Assembly (NCBI GenBank): GCA_024401895.1
Contig: JAKSKE010000001.1
Coordinates: forward strand, 1-64,000
Direction of reading: 5' to 3'
DNA length: 64,000 bases
From: Bacteroidales bacterium
Lineage (GTDB): Bacteria > Bacteroidota > Bacteroidia > Bacteroidales > UBA932
Shown here: positions 1 to 7,244 of the stretch, piece after piece
Layout: every line of letters starts with the position of its first letter
Numbering within the stretch: position 1 is the stretch's first letter
Translations under genes and position numbers: made by a program
Notes under the pieces: model-generated
Told to the model about the DNA's origin: nothing
The model's input: only the letters and a program-made list of their open reading frames with translations
Database searches by the model: none

Positions 1-1
1 C

Positions 2-2203
2 GGATTCAACGAAGGCTTCTCGGACTCAACCCCTCTCTGGGGACTTTATCCCTACCGGGCCGATGCCACTGCAGACAATTCCTCCGTCACCACAACTCTC
101 CCTGCAACTCAGACTGGAAGGGCCGGATCCTTTGCCAAGGGCACGTTCATTACCCTGGCCAGGTCCCAGAGTCTGAAGATGGGATTCTACAATGTCTGCG
201 GAGGAGTTCGTTTCTCGCTCGTGAACGACAATATAAAGGAAGTTGTATTCGAGGGAAAGAACGATGAGAACCTTGCCGGAAAGGTGAAACTCGCTTTTGA
301 CGGAGGCTATCCCGTAGTATCCAAGGTCGAGGGCGAAGAGAAGGCCATCACCCTCACTGCCCCTGGCGGAGGCTGCTTCGAGAAAGGGAAGTGGTACTAT
401 ATCGTCGCCCTGCCCGGGACATTGAGCAGCGGCTTCAAGATGACCTTCAACACTGCCGACGAGTATGCTGTGCGCTCTTCATCAAGTTCGGTGACCATCA
501 AGCGCGGAGTCTTCGGCTCCATCGAGGATGTTGACCAGGGGCTGATATTCATACAGAAGGGCACAGACCCTGTAGGGGACAATATCGTGTTCAAGGACCC
601 TGCCGCCAAGTTTGCCTGCGTTGCCAAGTACGATACTAACGGTGACGGTGAGGTGTCCATTGCCGAGGCCGAGGCTGCAACTTCATTCAGCGGACTGTTC
701 ACTAATTGGAAGGGCGTAACAAGCTTCGATGAAATAAAGTATTTCAAGAACGTCCACAGCATCAACGAACTGTTCGATGGCTGCACCAAGTTGGTGTCAA
801 TTACCATTCCCGAGAATATCACCGACCTTGGAACATATGCATTCCGTGGTTGCTCATCGCTCACATCTGTGAACTTACCGTCCAATATCACTACAATTGG
901 AAGTTATTCCTTCAATAACTGTTCGAAACTTGCTACCATAGAAATCCCGTCAAAGGTGGCTTCAATAGGCGGTAGTGCTTTTGGTGGATGTTCTTTGCTG
1001 ACTACAGTTGATTTGCCTTCAAATGTTACTTCAATAGGAGATTATGCTTTTGGCGGTTGTTCGAATTTGTCCTCTATTGGAATTCCTTCCAAAGTTACTT
1101 CAATAGGTTCATCTGCATTTTCCGGTTGTTCAGCTTTGAAACAGATTTCAATTCCAAACGGAGTGACATCGCTTGGAACTTTTGCCTTCAGCGGCTGTTC
1201 ATCTTTGACTGCCGCAAATATCCCTTCCGGAATATCATCCGTTCCGGGTTATTGCTTCGAGGGCTGCATATCCTTGACATCTGTTTCTATCCCTTCAAAT
1301 GTAACATCTGTTGGCACTCGCGCCTTCTACGGTGTTAAGCTTTGGAAACTGGAGTTGCCTTCTTCTGTCTCGTCTCTTGGAAGCAATTGCTTCGGAAGTG
1401 ATATAATTTGTGTTTTACTTCCTGCGACATCTCCCGTTTCCATTCAATCTGATGCATTTGGTGGTGTGATAGGAATATTCGTCCCTGCGAATATGATAGA
1501 GATGTACAAGGTAATGACAAACTGGTCGAATTATTCTGGTAAGATACATCCGATAAGTTCATATAGGGAAAAGAACGCGTTCACCCTCGCCACCAGCGGA
1601 GCGGTGGATATGGGAACCTCCGTAAAATGGGCGGCCTGCAACCTTGGAGCATCAAAGCCTGAGGAATATGGCGGCTACTACCAGTGGGCCGGAACCCAGG
1701 ATGTCACCAGCACCAGCATATATCTTGACTGGAGAAATTGCCCATACCATACTGGTTCAACTTGGGAAACAGGCTGGACCAAATACATTCCGTCAGATAA
1801 ACCATCATATTGGTCCGGCGCCGGCAGTCCGGACAATAAGACCGTACTTGACCCGGAAGATGACGTGGCTCACGTGACATTAGGTGGTAACTGGCGAATA
1901 CCAACTAGAGAAGAGTTTGAGGAATTGGAAAATAATTGTGTAAGGGAATGGACTGCATATCAGGGCATCAATGGTAGAATGGTGTATGGTATTGGCTCAA
2001 GTAACAAGATATTCTTGCCCGCTGCGGGCTCTCGCAGCGGCGACTTCCTCAGTAATGTCGGGTCCAACGGCTACTTTTGGTCTTCCTCGCTCTATACGGA
2101 CGACCCTTGCAGCGCGTACGGACTCTACTTCGATTCGTACGACGTGGGCACGGTCGACTACGGCCGTTGCCGCGGGCGGTCTGTGCGTCCCGTTTCAGAA
2201 TAA
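2..2203 (+). CDS. BspA-type leucine-rich-repeat surface protein with C-terminal FISUMP-like domain (5' partial)
   Basis: The reading frame is open from base 2, so the gene begins before the window and its signal peptide is not visible. Order of parts seen: a fimbrillin-like beta-rich region (about 2-590), a calcium-loop motif DTNGDGEVSIAEA (about 632-670), then about ten LRR_5 repeats of roughly 23 residues (780-1480; pattern 'IPSxVTSIGxxAFxGCSxL'). A C-terminal domain (about 1600-2200) starts DMGTSVKWAACNLGA and ends with GYFWSSS and SVRPVSE, typical of Bacteroidota FISUMP / C-type-lectin-like domains. The likely role is a cell-surface adhesin or ligand-binding protein. The LRR segment is clearly more AT-rich than both flanks, which suggests mosaic origin. 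The last 180 bp resemble a DGR variable region and are listed separately. Family assignment is firm; the ligand is unknown. Confidence 0.85.
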   Translation, partial: GFNEGFSDSTPLWGLYPYRADATADNSSVTTTLPATQTGRAGSFAKGTFITLARSQSLKMGFYNVCGGVRFSLVNDNIKEVVFEGKNDENLAGKVKLAFDGGYPVVSKVEGEEKAITLTAPGGGCFEKGKWYYIVALPGTLSSGFKMTFNTADEYAVRSSSSSVTIKRGVFGSIEDVDQGLIFIQKGTDPVGDNIVFKDPAAKFACVAKYDTNGDGEVSIAEAEAATSFSGLFTNWKGVTSFDEIKYFKNVHSINELFDGCTKLVSITIPENITDLGTYAFRGCSSLTSVNLPSNITTIGSYSFNNCSKLATIEIPSKVASIGGSAFGGCSLLTTVDLPSNVTSIGDYAFGGCSNLSSIGIPSKVTSIGSSAFSGCSALKQISIPNGVTSLGTFAFSGCSSLTAANIPSGISSVPGYCFEGCISLTSVSIPSNVTSVGTRAFYGVKLWKLELPSSVSSLGSNCFGSDIICVLLPATSPVSIQSDAFGGVIGIFVPANMIEMYKVMTNWSNYSGKIHPISSYREKNAFTLATSGAVDMGTSVKWAACNLGASKPEEYGGYYQWAGTQDVTSTSIYLDWRNCPYHTGSTWETGWTKYIPSDKPSYWSGAGSPDNKTVLDPEDDVAHVTLGGNWRIPTREEFEELENNCVREWTAYQGINGRMVYGIGSSNKIFLPAAGSRSGDFLSNVGSNGYFWSSSLYTDDPCSAYGLYFDSYDVGTVDYGRCRGRSVRPVSE
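2015..2203 (+). other. Candidate DGR variable region (VR) at the 3' end of the LRR gene
   Basis: Seen: between 2093 and 2173 nearly every codon at a putatively exposed position ends in C or T and starts with two variable bases (tat, gac, gac, tgc, agc, tac, tac, gat, tac, gac, ggc, gac, tac, ggc, tgc, cgc), and none is AAC or AAT. This is what adenine-specific mutagenesis of AAC/AAT codons in a template repeat would leave. The framework codons between them (L, T, P, A, F, S, V, R) are conventional. The tract ends in an apparently fixed tail coding SVRPVSE and the stop (2180-2203), the place where an initiation-of-mutagenic-homing site would lie. Known: Bacteroidota DGR targets often end in a C-type-lectin fold with WSSS...SVRPV. 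One codon (gga at 2120) does not fit. No template repeat or reverse transcriptase is in the window, so this is inference. Confidence 0.55.
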
Positions 2204-2208
2204 ATCGG

Positions 2209-2240
2209 TTATGCGGCTAAGCGAAAGCAAAGCCGCGTAA
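2209..2240 (+). other. Hairpin with GAAA tetraloop directly after the LRR gene stop
   Basis: TTATGCGGCT (2209-2218) pairs with AGCCGCGTAA (2231-2240) with a single G-T pair. The 12-nt loop contains a further GC-GAAA-GC mini-stem (2221-2228) flanked by AA on each side. It begins six bases after the stop codon. DGR targets are known to carry a short GC-rich hairpin or cruciform with a four-base GRNA loop just past the variable region, and GAAA fits that loop rule. No T-tract follows, which argues against a simple intrinsic terminator. Confidence 0.6.
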
Positions 2241-2274
2241 CTCTTAGGCATAGCCGCAGGCAATGCCGCCCCTT

Positions 2275-2297
2275 CGGTTCCTGCGCAAGCGGAACCG
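2275..2297 (+). repeat. Second GNRA-capped hairpin
   Basis: CGGTTCC (2275-2281) pairs perfectly with GGAACCG (2291-2297). Inside, after one unpaired T, GC-GCAA-GC (2283-2290) forms a mini-stem with a GNRA loop. The architecture copies the hairpin at 2209-2240, which suggests both act as RNA or are copies of one short repeat family. Confidence 0.55.
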
Positions 2298-2402
2298 CCC
2301 ATCGGCACGTCGAAGCTGTGCGTATCTCCATCGGCGAGGCCGACGAAACTTTTTGGAAAATTTAATTATACCTACAAAAAAAGAGAGGCAAATGTTGCGG
2401 TT

Positions 2403-2548
2403 CGCCAAAGTGGGTTTTGGTAATACGCTCGGGAGGCAGCTACAGGCAGGGTGCGCGCACACCCACTAGGCCATAATGACGGGGTGGGTTTTTCCGAAAC
2501 AGCCTCCCAGCAGGCTACAAGGCACACCGCCGCACACCCACTTTGGCG
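2403..2548. repeat. Three nested inverted repeats (candidate structured RNA or repeat element)
   Basis: Outer arms are CGCCAAAGTGGGT (2403-2415) and its exact complement ACCCACTTTGGCG (2536-2548). Middle arms are GGGAGGC (2431-2437) and GCCTCCC (2502-2508). Inner arms are ACCCAC (2461-2466) and GTGGGT (2484-2489). The three pairs nest in order, giving one long arm of about 146 nt, and the structure could form on either strand. Function unknown; no known riboswitch or RNase P / tmRNA consensus was recognised. Confidence 0.5.
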
Positions 2549-2606
2549 GAACTCCGGTCACACGGCACCGTTTGCGCAGTCGCCGGTACGCCTAGCTTAC
2601 AATCTT

Positions 2607-2676
2607 TGGCAAGTGGCGCCGAATGGCCAAATGTGGCAAGAATAGAGCCAGATGCCAAGTGTGGCAAGTGGCGCCG
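2607..2676. repeat. 15-bp direct repeat
   Basis: TGGCAAGTGGCGCCG occurs at 2607-2621 and again at 2662-2676, 55 bp apart. A shorter related TGTGGCAAG lies between them at 2632-2640. It is part of the repeat-rich gap downstream of the LRR gene. Confidence 0.6.
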
Positions 2677-2799
2677 GAGGGCAAGGGACTTCGGACGGCG
2701 TAGCCGCCCGTGGCTCGTGAACGGGAGGAGCCTGCGCCGAAGGCGTAGGAGGGATAGCACCGAAGGTGCGTACCGGTCCGAAGCCCCTTGCCCTCCGGC
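2673..2799. repeat. 24-bp imperfect palindrome enclosing GAA-loop hairpins
   Basis: The left arm 2673-2696 and right arm 2776-2799 are reverse complements over 24 bases with one mismatch (A at 2688). The 79-base interior holds two small stems each closed by a GAA loop: TGCGCC-GAA-GGCGTA near 2730-2750, and GCACC-GAA-GGTGC near 2757-2769. This looks like a REP/BIME-type mobile palindrome or a cruciform. It sits about 80 bp before the lspA stop and could end transcription on either strand. Confidence 0.55.
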
Positions 2800-2882
2800 T
2801 CCCCCCAGAAAAACTTCCATTGGCCACAGGCTCCGTGGACGATATAGGCATTTATGTCCACGAATACGAGTTTGCGCCCAAG

Positions 2883-3431
2883 TTATTTAGTTTCTTCGGA
2901 AGTGAAGAATTTCCACTGAAAGAGGATGAGGTAGAATGCACCTACGGTAACGCAGGAGTCGGCAATGTTGAAGACCGGCTCAAAGAAAGTGAAGGTCTGG
3001 GTGCGGATGATGGGGAAATACAGCATATCCACCACCTTGCCGAACATAAAAGGAGCATAATCCCACACCAGACCGTAGAACATACAGTCTATGAGGTTCC
3101 CGAAAGCACCTGCAGTAATAAGGGTAAGGCCCACCAGAACTCCGGTGGGGGTGCTTTTCTTCTTTTCAAGAGACGATATCCACCAGACGAGCACTACCCC
3201 CAGGACAAGCCTGAAAACCGACAGGAGCAGCTTTCCGACCTGCCCGCCGAATTTCATTCCGAAGGCCATTCCTTCGTTCTCGACAAAGCAGAGCCGGAAC
3301 CACTGTCCCAGTACGTAAATCTGCTCCCCCAGGTCCATATTTGTCTTGATCAGGACTTTAACTACCTGATCTACAATCACAAGAAGAATGCCCAGGAGAA
3401 GAAGTTTCTTAGATCTTTCCACCCTTTGCAA
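2883..3431 (-). CDS. lspA: Lipoprotein signal peptidase (signal peptidase II)
   Basis: This inner-membrane aspartyl protease cleaves the signal peptide of prolipoproteins before the lipid-modified cysteine. The 182-residue protein has four hydrophobic segments and the family blocks NEGMAFGM (residues 52-59), GNLID with catalytic Asp115, and NIADS with catalytic Asp158. Length is slightly above the usual 160-170. The start at 3431 overlaps the end of the dksA-like gene by 23 bp, so the two are translationally coupled in an ileS - dksA-like - lspA unit. Several lipoproteins in this window (FKBP, GH3, GH20, thioredoxin-like) would be its substrates. Downstream lies the inverted-repeat-rich gap. 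Confidence 0.93.
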   Translation of the reverse strand: MQRVERSKKLLLLGILLVIVDQVVKVLIKTNMDLGEQIYVLGQWFRLCFVENEGMAFGMKFGGQVGKLLLSVFRLVLGVVLVWWISSLEKKKSTPTGVLVGLTLITAGAFGNLIDCMFYGLVWDYAPFMFGKVVDMLYFPIIRTQTFTFFEPVFNIADSCVTVGAFYLILFQWKFFTSEETK

Positions 3432-3810
3432 GCATTTCTTTCGCCTCTACGGTAAGGGTTGCGTGCGGCACAAGGCGCAGCCTCTCCTTGGGGATGAGCT
3501 TTCCTGTTACGCGGCATATACCGTAAGTCTTATTCTCTATACGAACCAGAGCCTGTTCCAGGTTCTTGATAAATTTATACTGCCTTTGGGCAAGCTGGCT
3601 TGCTTCTTCCTTGGAAAGCTGGTTTGCACCATCGTCTTCGACGGTCTTGAACGAAGGGGACGTATCCTCTATGTCGTTCGTTCCATTGTGCATAATGACG
3701 TGCCGCAGCGTGTCATATTCAGCTTTAGCCTTTGCAAGCATCTCTTCAATAATGCCTTTGAATTCCTCGAGTTCCTCGTCGGAATACCTGGTTTTGATTT
3801 CTTCTGCCAT
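3409..3810 (-). CDS. TraR/DksA-family protein with degenerate zinc finger
   Basis: The 133-residue protein has an N-terminal coiled coil (about residues 8-85) and a C-terminal DksA-type finger (about 95-120: YGICRVTGKLIPKERLRLVPHATL region). DksA proteins enter the RNA polymerase secondary channel and modulate initiation, often with ppGpp. Here only the first zinc-site cysteine remains; the partner positions are Thr and His, so zinc is probably absent or bound differently. The C-terminal LIPKERL...P.A pattern still clearly marks the family. It lies 11 bp after ileS and overlaps lspA by 23 bp. The exact regulatory role cannot be read from sequence. Confidence 0.85.
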   Translation of the reverse strand: MAEEIKTRYSDEELEEFKGIIEEMLAKAKAEYDTLRHVIMHNGTNDIEDTSPSFKTVEDDGANQLSKEEASQLAQRQYKFIKNLEQALVRIENKTYGICRVTGKLIPKERLRLVPHATLTVEAKEMLAKGGKI

Positions 3811-3821
3811 AGCTAGCTGTA

Positions 3822-6800
3822 TTATTTGGTTATTTTAATTTTAATGATGTCATCGCCCCATTCAATTTCCCGGGCATCGGCGGGAGCCTGCGAAAGGTCC
3901 TGGAAATCGATGCTCAGAGACAATGTCTGGGAAGCGACATACTCCTTATAGTGGTTGAGCGAAGCCTGAATGTCGGATGCAGGTTCGCCCTGTGCATAAA
4001 TTACAGTGTGAATGCGGTCGGTAACCTCGAGGTCCTTTTCCTTCCTTAAATTCTGGATGGGACGTATGAGTTCCCTGGCCGTTCCCTCCTCTATGAGTTC
4101 GGGGGTGAGAGTAATGTCCAGTGCAATGGTGAGCGCACCGTCGGCGGCGACAAGCCAGCCAGGCATATCCTCGGAGTGAATTTCGTAGTCGCCCTTGTTA
4201 AGAACAACGTCTCCGTCGGGCAGAGAGAGGGTATACGGGCCTTCGCTGCTCTCGATTTGAGCTATCTGCTGCTGCGAGAGGGTCGGGAATGCGGCGGCTA
4301 TGCCTTTCATCCTGGGACCGTAAATCTTGCCCAGAGTCTTAAAGTTAGGCTTGATTTTCTTGGTGATAACCCCGCTGGTGTCGGCAATGAACTCGGCGTC
4401 CTTCACGTTTACTTCGGAAAGAATCACAGGCTTGACAGCCTCGAGCTGCTGACGCAGTTTGTCGGAAATAACCGGAATCATAAGCCTTGGAAGAGGTTTC
4501 TTCACATTGATTCCAACCTTCTTCCTGAGGGCCAGAACCATTGAGCAGGACTTCTGTGCGAGGGCCATCCGCTCTTCCAGGTCGATGTCGATGCAACTGT
4601 CGCAGGGACAAGGCATAAGCTCGAAATGAACCGATTCCTTCCCGGGGCAGAGGTCCAGGAACAGCCGGTCCATAAAGAACGGCGCAATTGGAGCGCTCAG
4701 AAGGGCCACGGTCTTAAGGGTTGCATATATGGTCTGGTAAGCCGAAAGCTTGTCGGGAGACATTCCGCTTACCCAGATGCGTTTCTTGTTCAAACGAATG
4801 TACCAGTTGGAGAAGTCGTCACAGACGAAATCCTGAATCAGCCGTCCGGCTGTGGTAATGTCGTAGTCTTCGTAGGCGGCCTTCACCTTTGCGGTGAGGG
4901 TGTTCAGACGGCTGAACATCCAACGGTCGAATTCGGGACGCTGCACAGCGTCGCTGTCGGGGTCGAAGGAATCGATATTGGCATAAACTGCGAACAGAGA
5001 GTAGCAGTTGTACAGAGTGCCGAAGAATTTGCGACGCACCTCATCGACTCCTGCCTGGTCATACCGGAGGTTATCCCAGGGCTGGGCGTTGGTGAGCATA
5101 TACCAGCGCAGGGCGTCGGCACCGTACTTGTCCAACTGGGCGAACGGGTCCACTGCATTGCCAAGGCGCTTGCTCATCTTGTTGCCGTCCTTGTCCAGCA
5201 CCAGTCCGTTGGAAATCACCCTCTTGAATGCGGGGGTTCCGCTAACCATAGTGTGAATTGCGTGAAGGGTATAGAACCATCCGCGGGTCTGGTCAACGCC
5301 CTCGGCAATGAAGTCGGCGGTGCAGCCGAACGCGGCGCTGTCCTTCGCACGCAGGCCGGTTTGGGCGTAAGGCATTGAGCCCGAGTCGAACCAGACGTCA
5401 ATGAGGTCGGTCTCGCGGGTCATTTTCTTTCCCGATTCACTTACGAGAAAGATATTGTCAACGTAGGGACGGTGAAGGTCTATGCGGTCGTAATTCTCCT
5501 TGCTCATATCGTTGGGGTCGAATCCGGCCTTGGCCAGAGGATTCTCGTCCATTATGCCGGCCTTCACAGCTTTTTCTATCTGCTCGTAGAGCTCGGAAAC
5601 CGAACCGATGCATATTTCCTCCTTGCAGTCGTCGGTACGCCAGATAGGAAGAGGTGTGCCCCAGAAACGGCTGCGGCTCAGGTTCCAGTCCTGGATATTC
5701 TCGAGCCACTGCCCGAAACGTCCGGTTCCGGTAGATTCGGGTTTCCAGGCGATTGTCTTGTTGAGAGCTACCATCTGCTCCTTGACGGCGCTGGCCTTGA
5801 TGAACCAGGAGTCCAGAGGGTAGTAGAGTACAGGGAGGTCGGTGCGCCAGCTGTGGGGATAGTTGTGCACGTGCTTCTGGATTCGGAATGCACGGCCGTC
5901 GGCCTTGAGCATAAGGCAGATGTCTATGTCCAGCGTGGGCTCCTGCGGGTCTTCGTTGTGCTCAAAGTAACCCTTGTAGCCTTTCTTCACGTAACGTCCT
6001 GCAAAGGGAGCGTAGGATTCGTCAACGTACTTTGCCACATAGTCGGGGTCGAGGTCTGAAAGCAGGCAGAAGCGGCCCTGACGGTCCACCTGGGCCTGGG
6101 GATTGCCGTCCTTGTCGATGGGCATAATGCCGGGGATGCCGAAATTGGTGGCGACCTTCTTGTCGTCGGCGCCGAAGGTGGGGGCAATGTGAACTATGCC
6201 GGTACCGTCTTCGGTGGTAACGTAGTCTCCGCTTATTACGCGGAAGGCATCTCCCTCTACGGGTTTGAACCAGGGGATGAGCTGTTCGTAGCGCATACCC
6301 ACGAGTTCGCTGCCTTTCATTGTGCCGGGAAGCACCTCATATTCAACCTTGTCGTTGAACCAGGCTTCTACCAGAGCCTTGGCAACTATGTATGTGGCGG
6401 CGGCTCCGGTATATGGATTGGAGCTGCGCACCTTTACGTATTCGATGTTGGGGCCTACGCACAATGCGGTGTTTGACGGCAGGGTCCAGGGAGTGGTTGT
6501 CCAGGCCAGGAAATAGAGGTCTTCCTCTCCCTTTACCTTGAACTGGGCCGTAACGGTAGTGTCGGTCACGTCCTTGTAGCAGCCGGGCTGGTTAAGCTCG
6601 TGAGAACTGAGGCCGGTGCCGTCGGTAGGAGAATACGGCTGAATGGTATAGCCCTTATAGAGGAGGCCTTTGTCGTAAATCTTGCGCAGAAGCCACCACA
6701 GAGTCTCTATGTAACGGTTGTCGTAGGTAATGTAAGGGTCGTTCATATCTACCCAGTAACCCACACGCTCGGTCATTGAAACCCACTCCTTGGTATATTT

Positions 6801-7175
6801 CATAACCTCCTTGCGGCAAGTGTCATTGTACTCTGCAATGCTCACCCGGGTTCCTATGTCGGCCTTGGTAATTCCGAGTTTCTTCTCCACCCCGAGTTCC
6901 ACAGGCAGCCCGTGGGTGTCCCAACCGGCTTTCCTGTTCACTTTGTAACCGGTCTGCGTCTTGTAACGGCAGATTGCATCCTTGATGCTGCGCGCCATTA
7001 CGTGATGAATGCCGGGCATTCCGTTGGCGGAAGGAGGGCCTTCAAAGAATATGAATTCGGGGGCACCTTCACGCAATTCGGTTGATTTGCGGAATGTGTC
7101 GCGCTCACGCCATCTTTGCAGGATTTCGTTTGAAACCGCTACCATATCCAGTCCCTTATACTCTTTGAATCTCAT
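3822..7175 (-). CDS. ileS: Isoleucyl-tRNA synthetase, long eukaryote-like type
   Basis: This cytosolic class I synthetase charges tRNA-Ile. The 1117-residue protein carries the HIGH-equivalent GIHH (residues 55-58, in PPSANGMPGIHH), the CP1 editing domain (WTTTPWTLPSN near 225), the KMSKS-equivalent KMSKR (about 665), an anticodon-binding domain and a long C-terminal extension. The GIHH form, the length and the lack of a C-terminal cysteine zinc cluster fit the eukaryote-like IleS2 type rather than the E. coli type. IleS2 enzymes are known to be poorly inhibited by mupirocin; whether this one is resistant is inference. The start ATG at 7175 has a well-formed Bacteroidota promoter 37 bases upstream. 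It is first gene of ileS - dksA-like - lspA. Confidence 0.97.
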   Translation of the reverse strand: MRFKEYKGLDMVAVSNEILQRWRERDTFRKSTELREGAPEFIFFEGPPSANGMPGIHHVMARSIKDAICRYKTQTGYKVNRKAGWDTHGLPVELGVEKKLGITKADIGTRVSIAEYNDTCRKEVMKYTKEWVSMTERVGYWVDMNDPYITYDNRYIETLWWLLRKIYDKGLLYKGYTIQPYSPTDGTGLSSHELNQPGCYKDVTDTTVTAQFKVKGEEDLYFLAWTTTPWTLPSNTALCVGPNIEYVKVRSSNPYTGAAATYIVAKALVEAWFNDKVEYEVLPGTMKGSELVGMRYEQLIPWFKPVEGDAFRVISGDYVTTEDGTGIVHIAPTFGADDKKVATNFGIPGIMPIDKDGNPQAQVDRQGRFCLLSDLDPDYVAKYVDESYAPFAGRYVKKGYKGYFEHNEDPQEPTLDIDICLMLKADGRAFRIQKHVHNYPHSWRTDLPVLYYPLDSWFIKASAVKEQMVALNKTIAWKPESTGTGRFGQWLENIQDWNLSRSRFWGTPLPIWRTDDCKEEICIGSVSELYEQIEKAVKAGIMDENPLAKAGFDPNDMSKENYDRIDLHRPYVDNIFLVSESGKKMTRETDLIDVWFDSGSMPYAQTGLRAKDSAAFGCTADFIAEGVDQTRGWFYTLHAIHTMVSGTPAFKRVISNGLVLDKDGNKMSKRLGNAVDPFAQLDKYGADALRWYMLTNAQPWDNLRYDQAGVDEVRRKFFGTLYNCYSLFAVYANIDSFDPDSDAVQRPEFDRWMFSRLNTLTAKVKAAYEDYDITTAGRLIQDFVCDDFSNWYIRLNKKRIWVSGMSPDKLSAYQTIYATLKTVALLSAPIAPFFMDRLFLDLCPGKESVHFELMPCPCDSCIDIDLEERMALAQKSCSMVLALRKKVGINVKKPLPRLMIPVISDKLRQQLEAVKPVILSEVNVKDAEFIADTSGVITKKIKPNFKTLGKIYGPRMKGIAAAFPTLSQQQIAQIESSEGPYTLSLPDGDVVLNKGDYEIHSEDMPGWLVAADGALTIALDITLTPELIEEGTARELIRPIQNLRKEKDLEVTDRIHTVIYAQGEPASDIQASLNHYKEYVASQTLSLSIDFQDLSQAPADAREIEWGDDIIKIKITK

Positions 7176-7212
7176 ATTTTTTATCTATTTTTGCGCATAT
7201 AATAATATCCTA

Positions 7213-7244
7213 CAAAGTTAACTAATTCAAAGGTATTCTACAAA
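7213..7244 (-). promoter_or_regulatory. Promoter of ileS
   Basis: On the minus strand a TTTG -33 box (complement of 7241-7244) is followed by exactly 20 bases and a perfect TAACTTTG -7 box (complement of 7213-7220), matching the Bacteroidota consensus TTTG / TAnnTTTG. The -33 box touches the ATG of the divergent cvpA-like gene at 7244, so expression of the two units may be linked. Confidence 0.6.

Larger units (their letters stand above)
2204..2882. other. 679-bp non-coding gap between convergent genes, rich in inverted repeats
   Basis: This gap lies between the stop of the LRR gene and the stop of lspA. Open frames inside it are short, of biased composition and without family resemblance, so none is called. 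It holds two GNRA-capped hairpins (2209-2240, 2275-2297), a small TCGGC-GAG-GCCGA hairpin (2331-2343) and an AT-rich patch (2345-2395). It also holds three nested inverted repeats (2403-2548), a 15-bp direct repeat (2607-2621 and 2662-2676), and a 24-bp near-perfect palindrome enclosing two GAA-loop hairpins (2673-2799). It may act as a two-way terminator zone, carry REP-like elements or encode a structured RNA. No known RNA family was recognised. Confidence 0.7.

Noticed and set aside
2204..2882. DGR template repeat or reverse transcriptase next to the candidate variable region
   Set aside because: I looked for a second copy of the VR framework (the SVRPVSE-coding tail, the WSSS block) and for RT motifs here and elsewhere in the window and found none.
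2263..2890. Several short open frames on both strands in the non-coding gap
   Set aside because: They overlap one another, are rich in Arg/Ala/Pro from GC-rich repeats, resemble no family and cross the inverted repeats.
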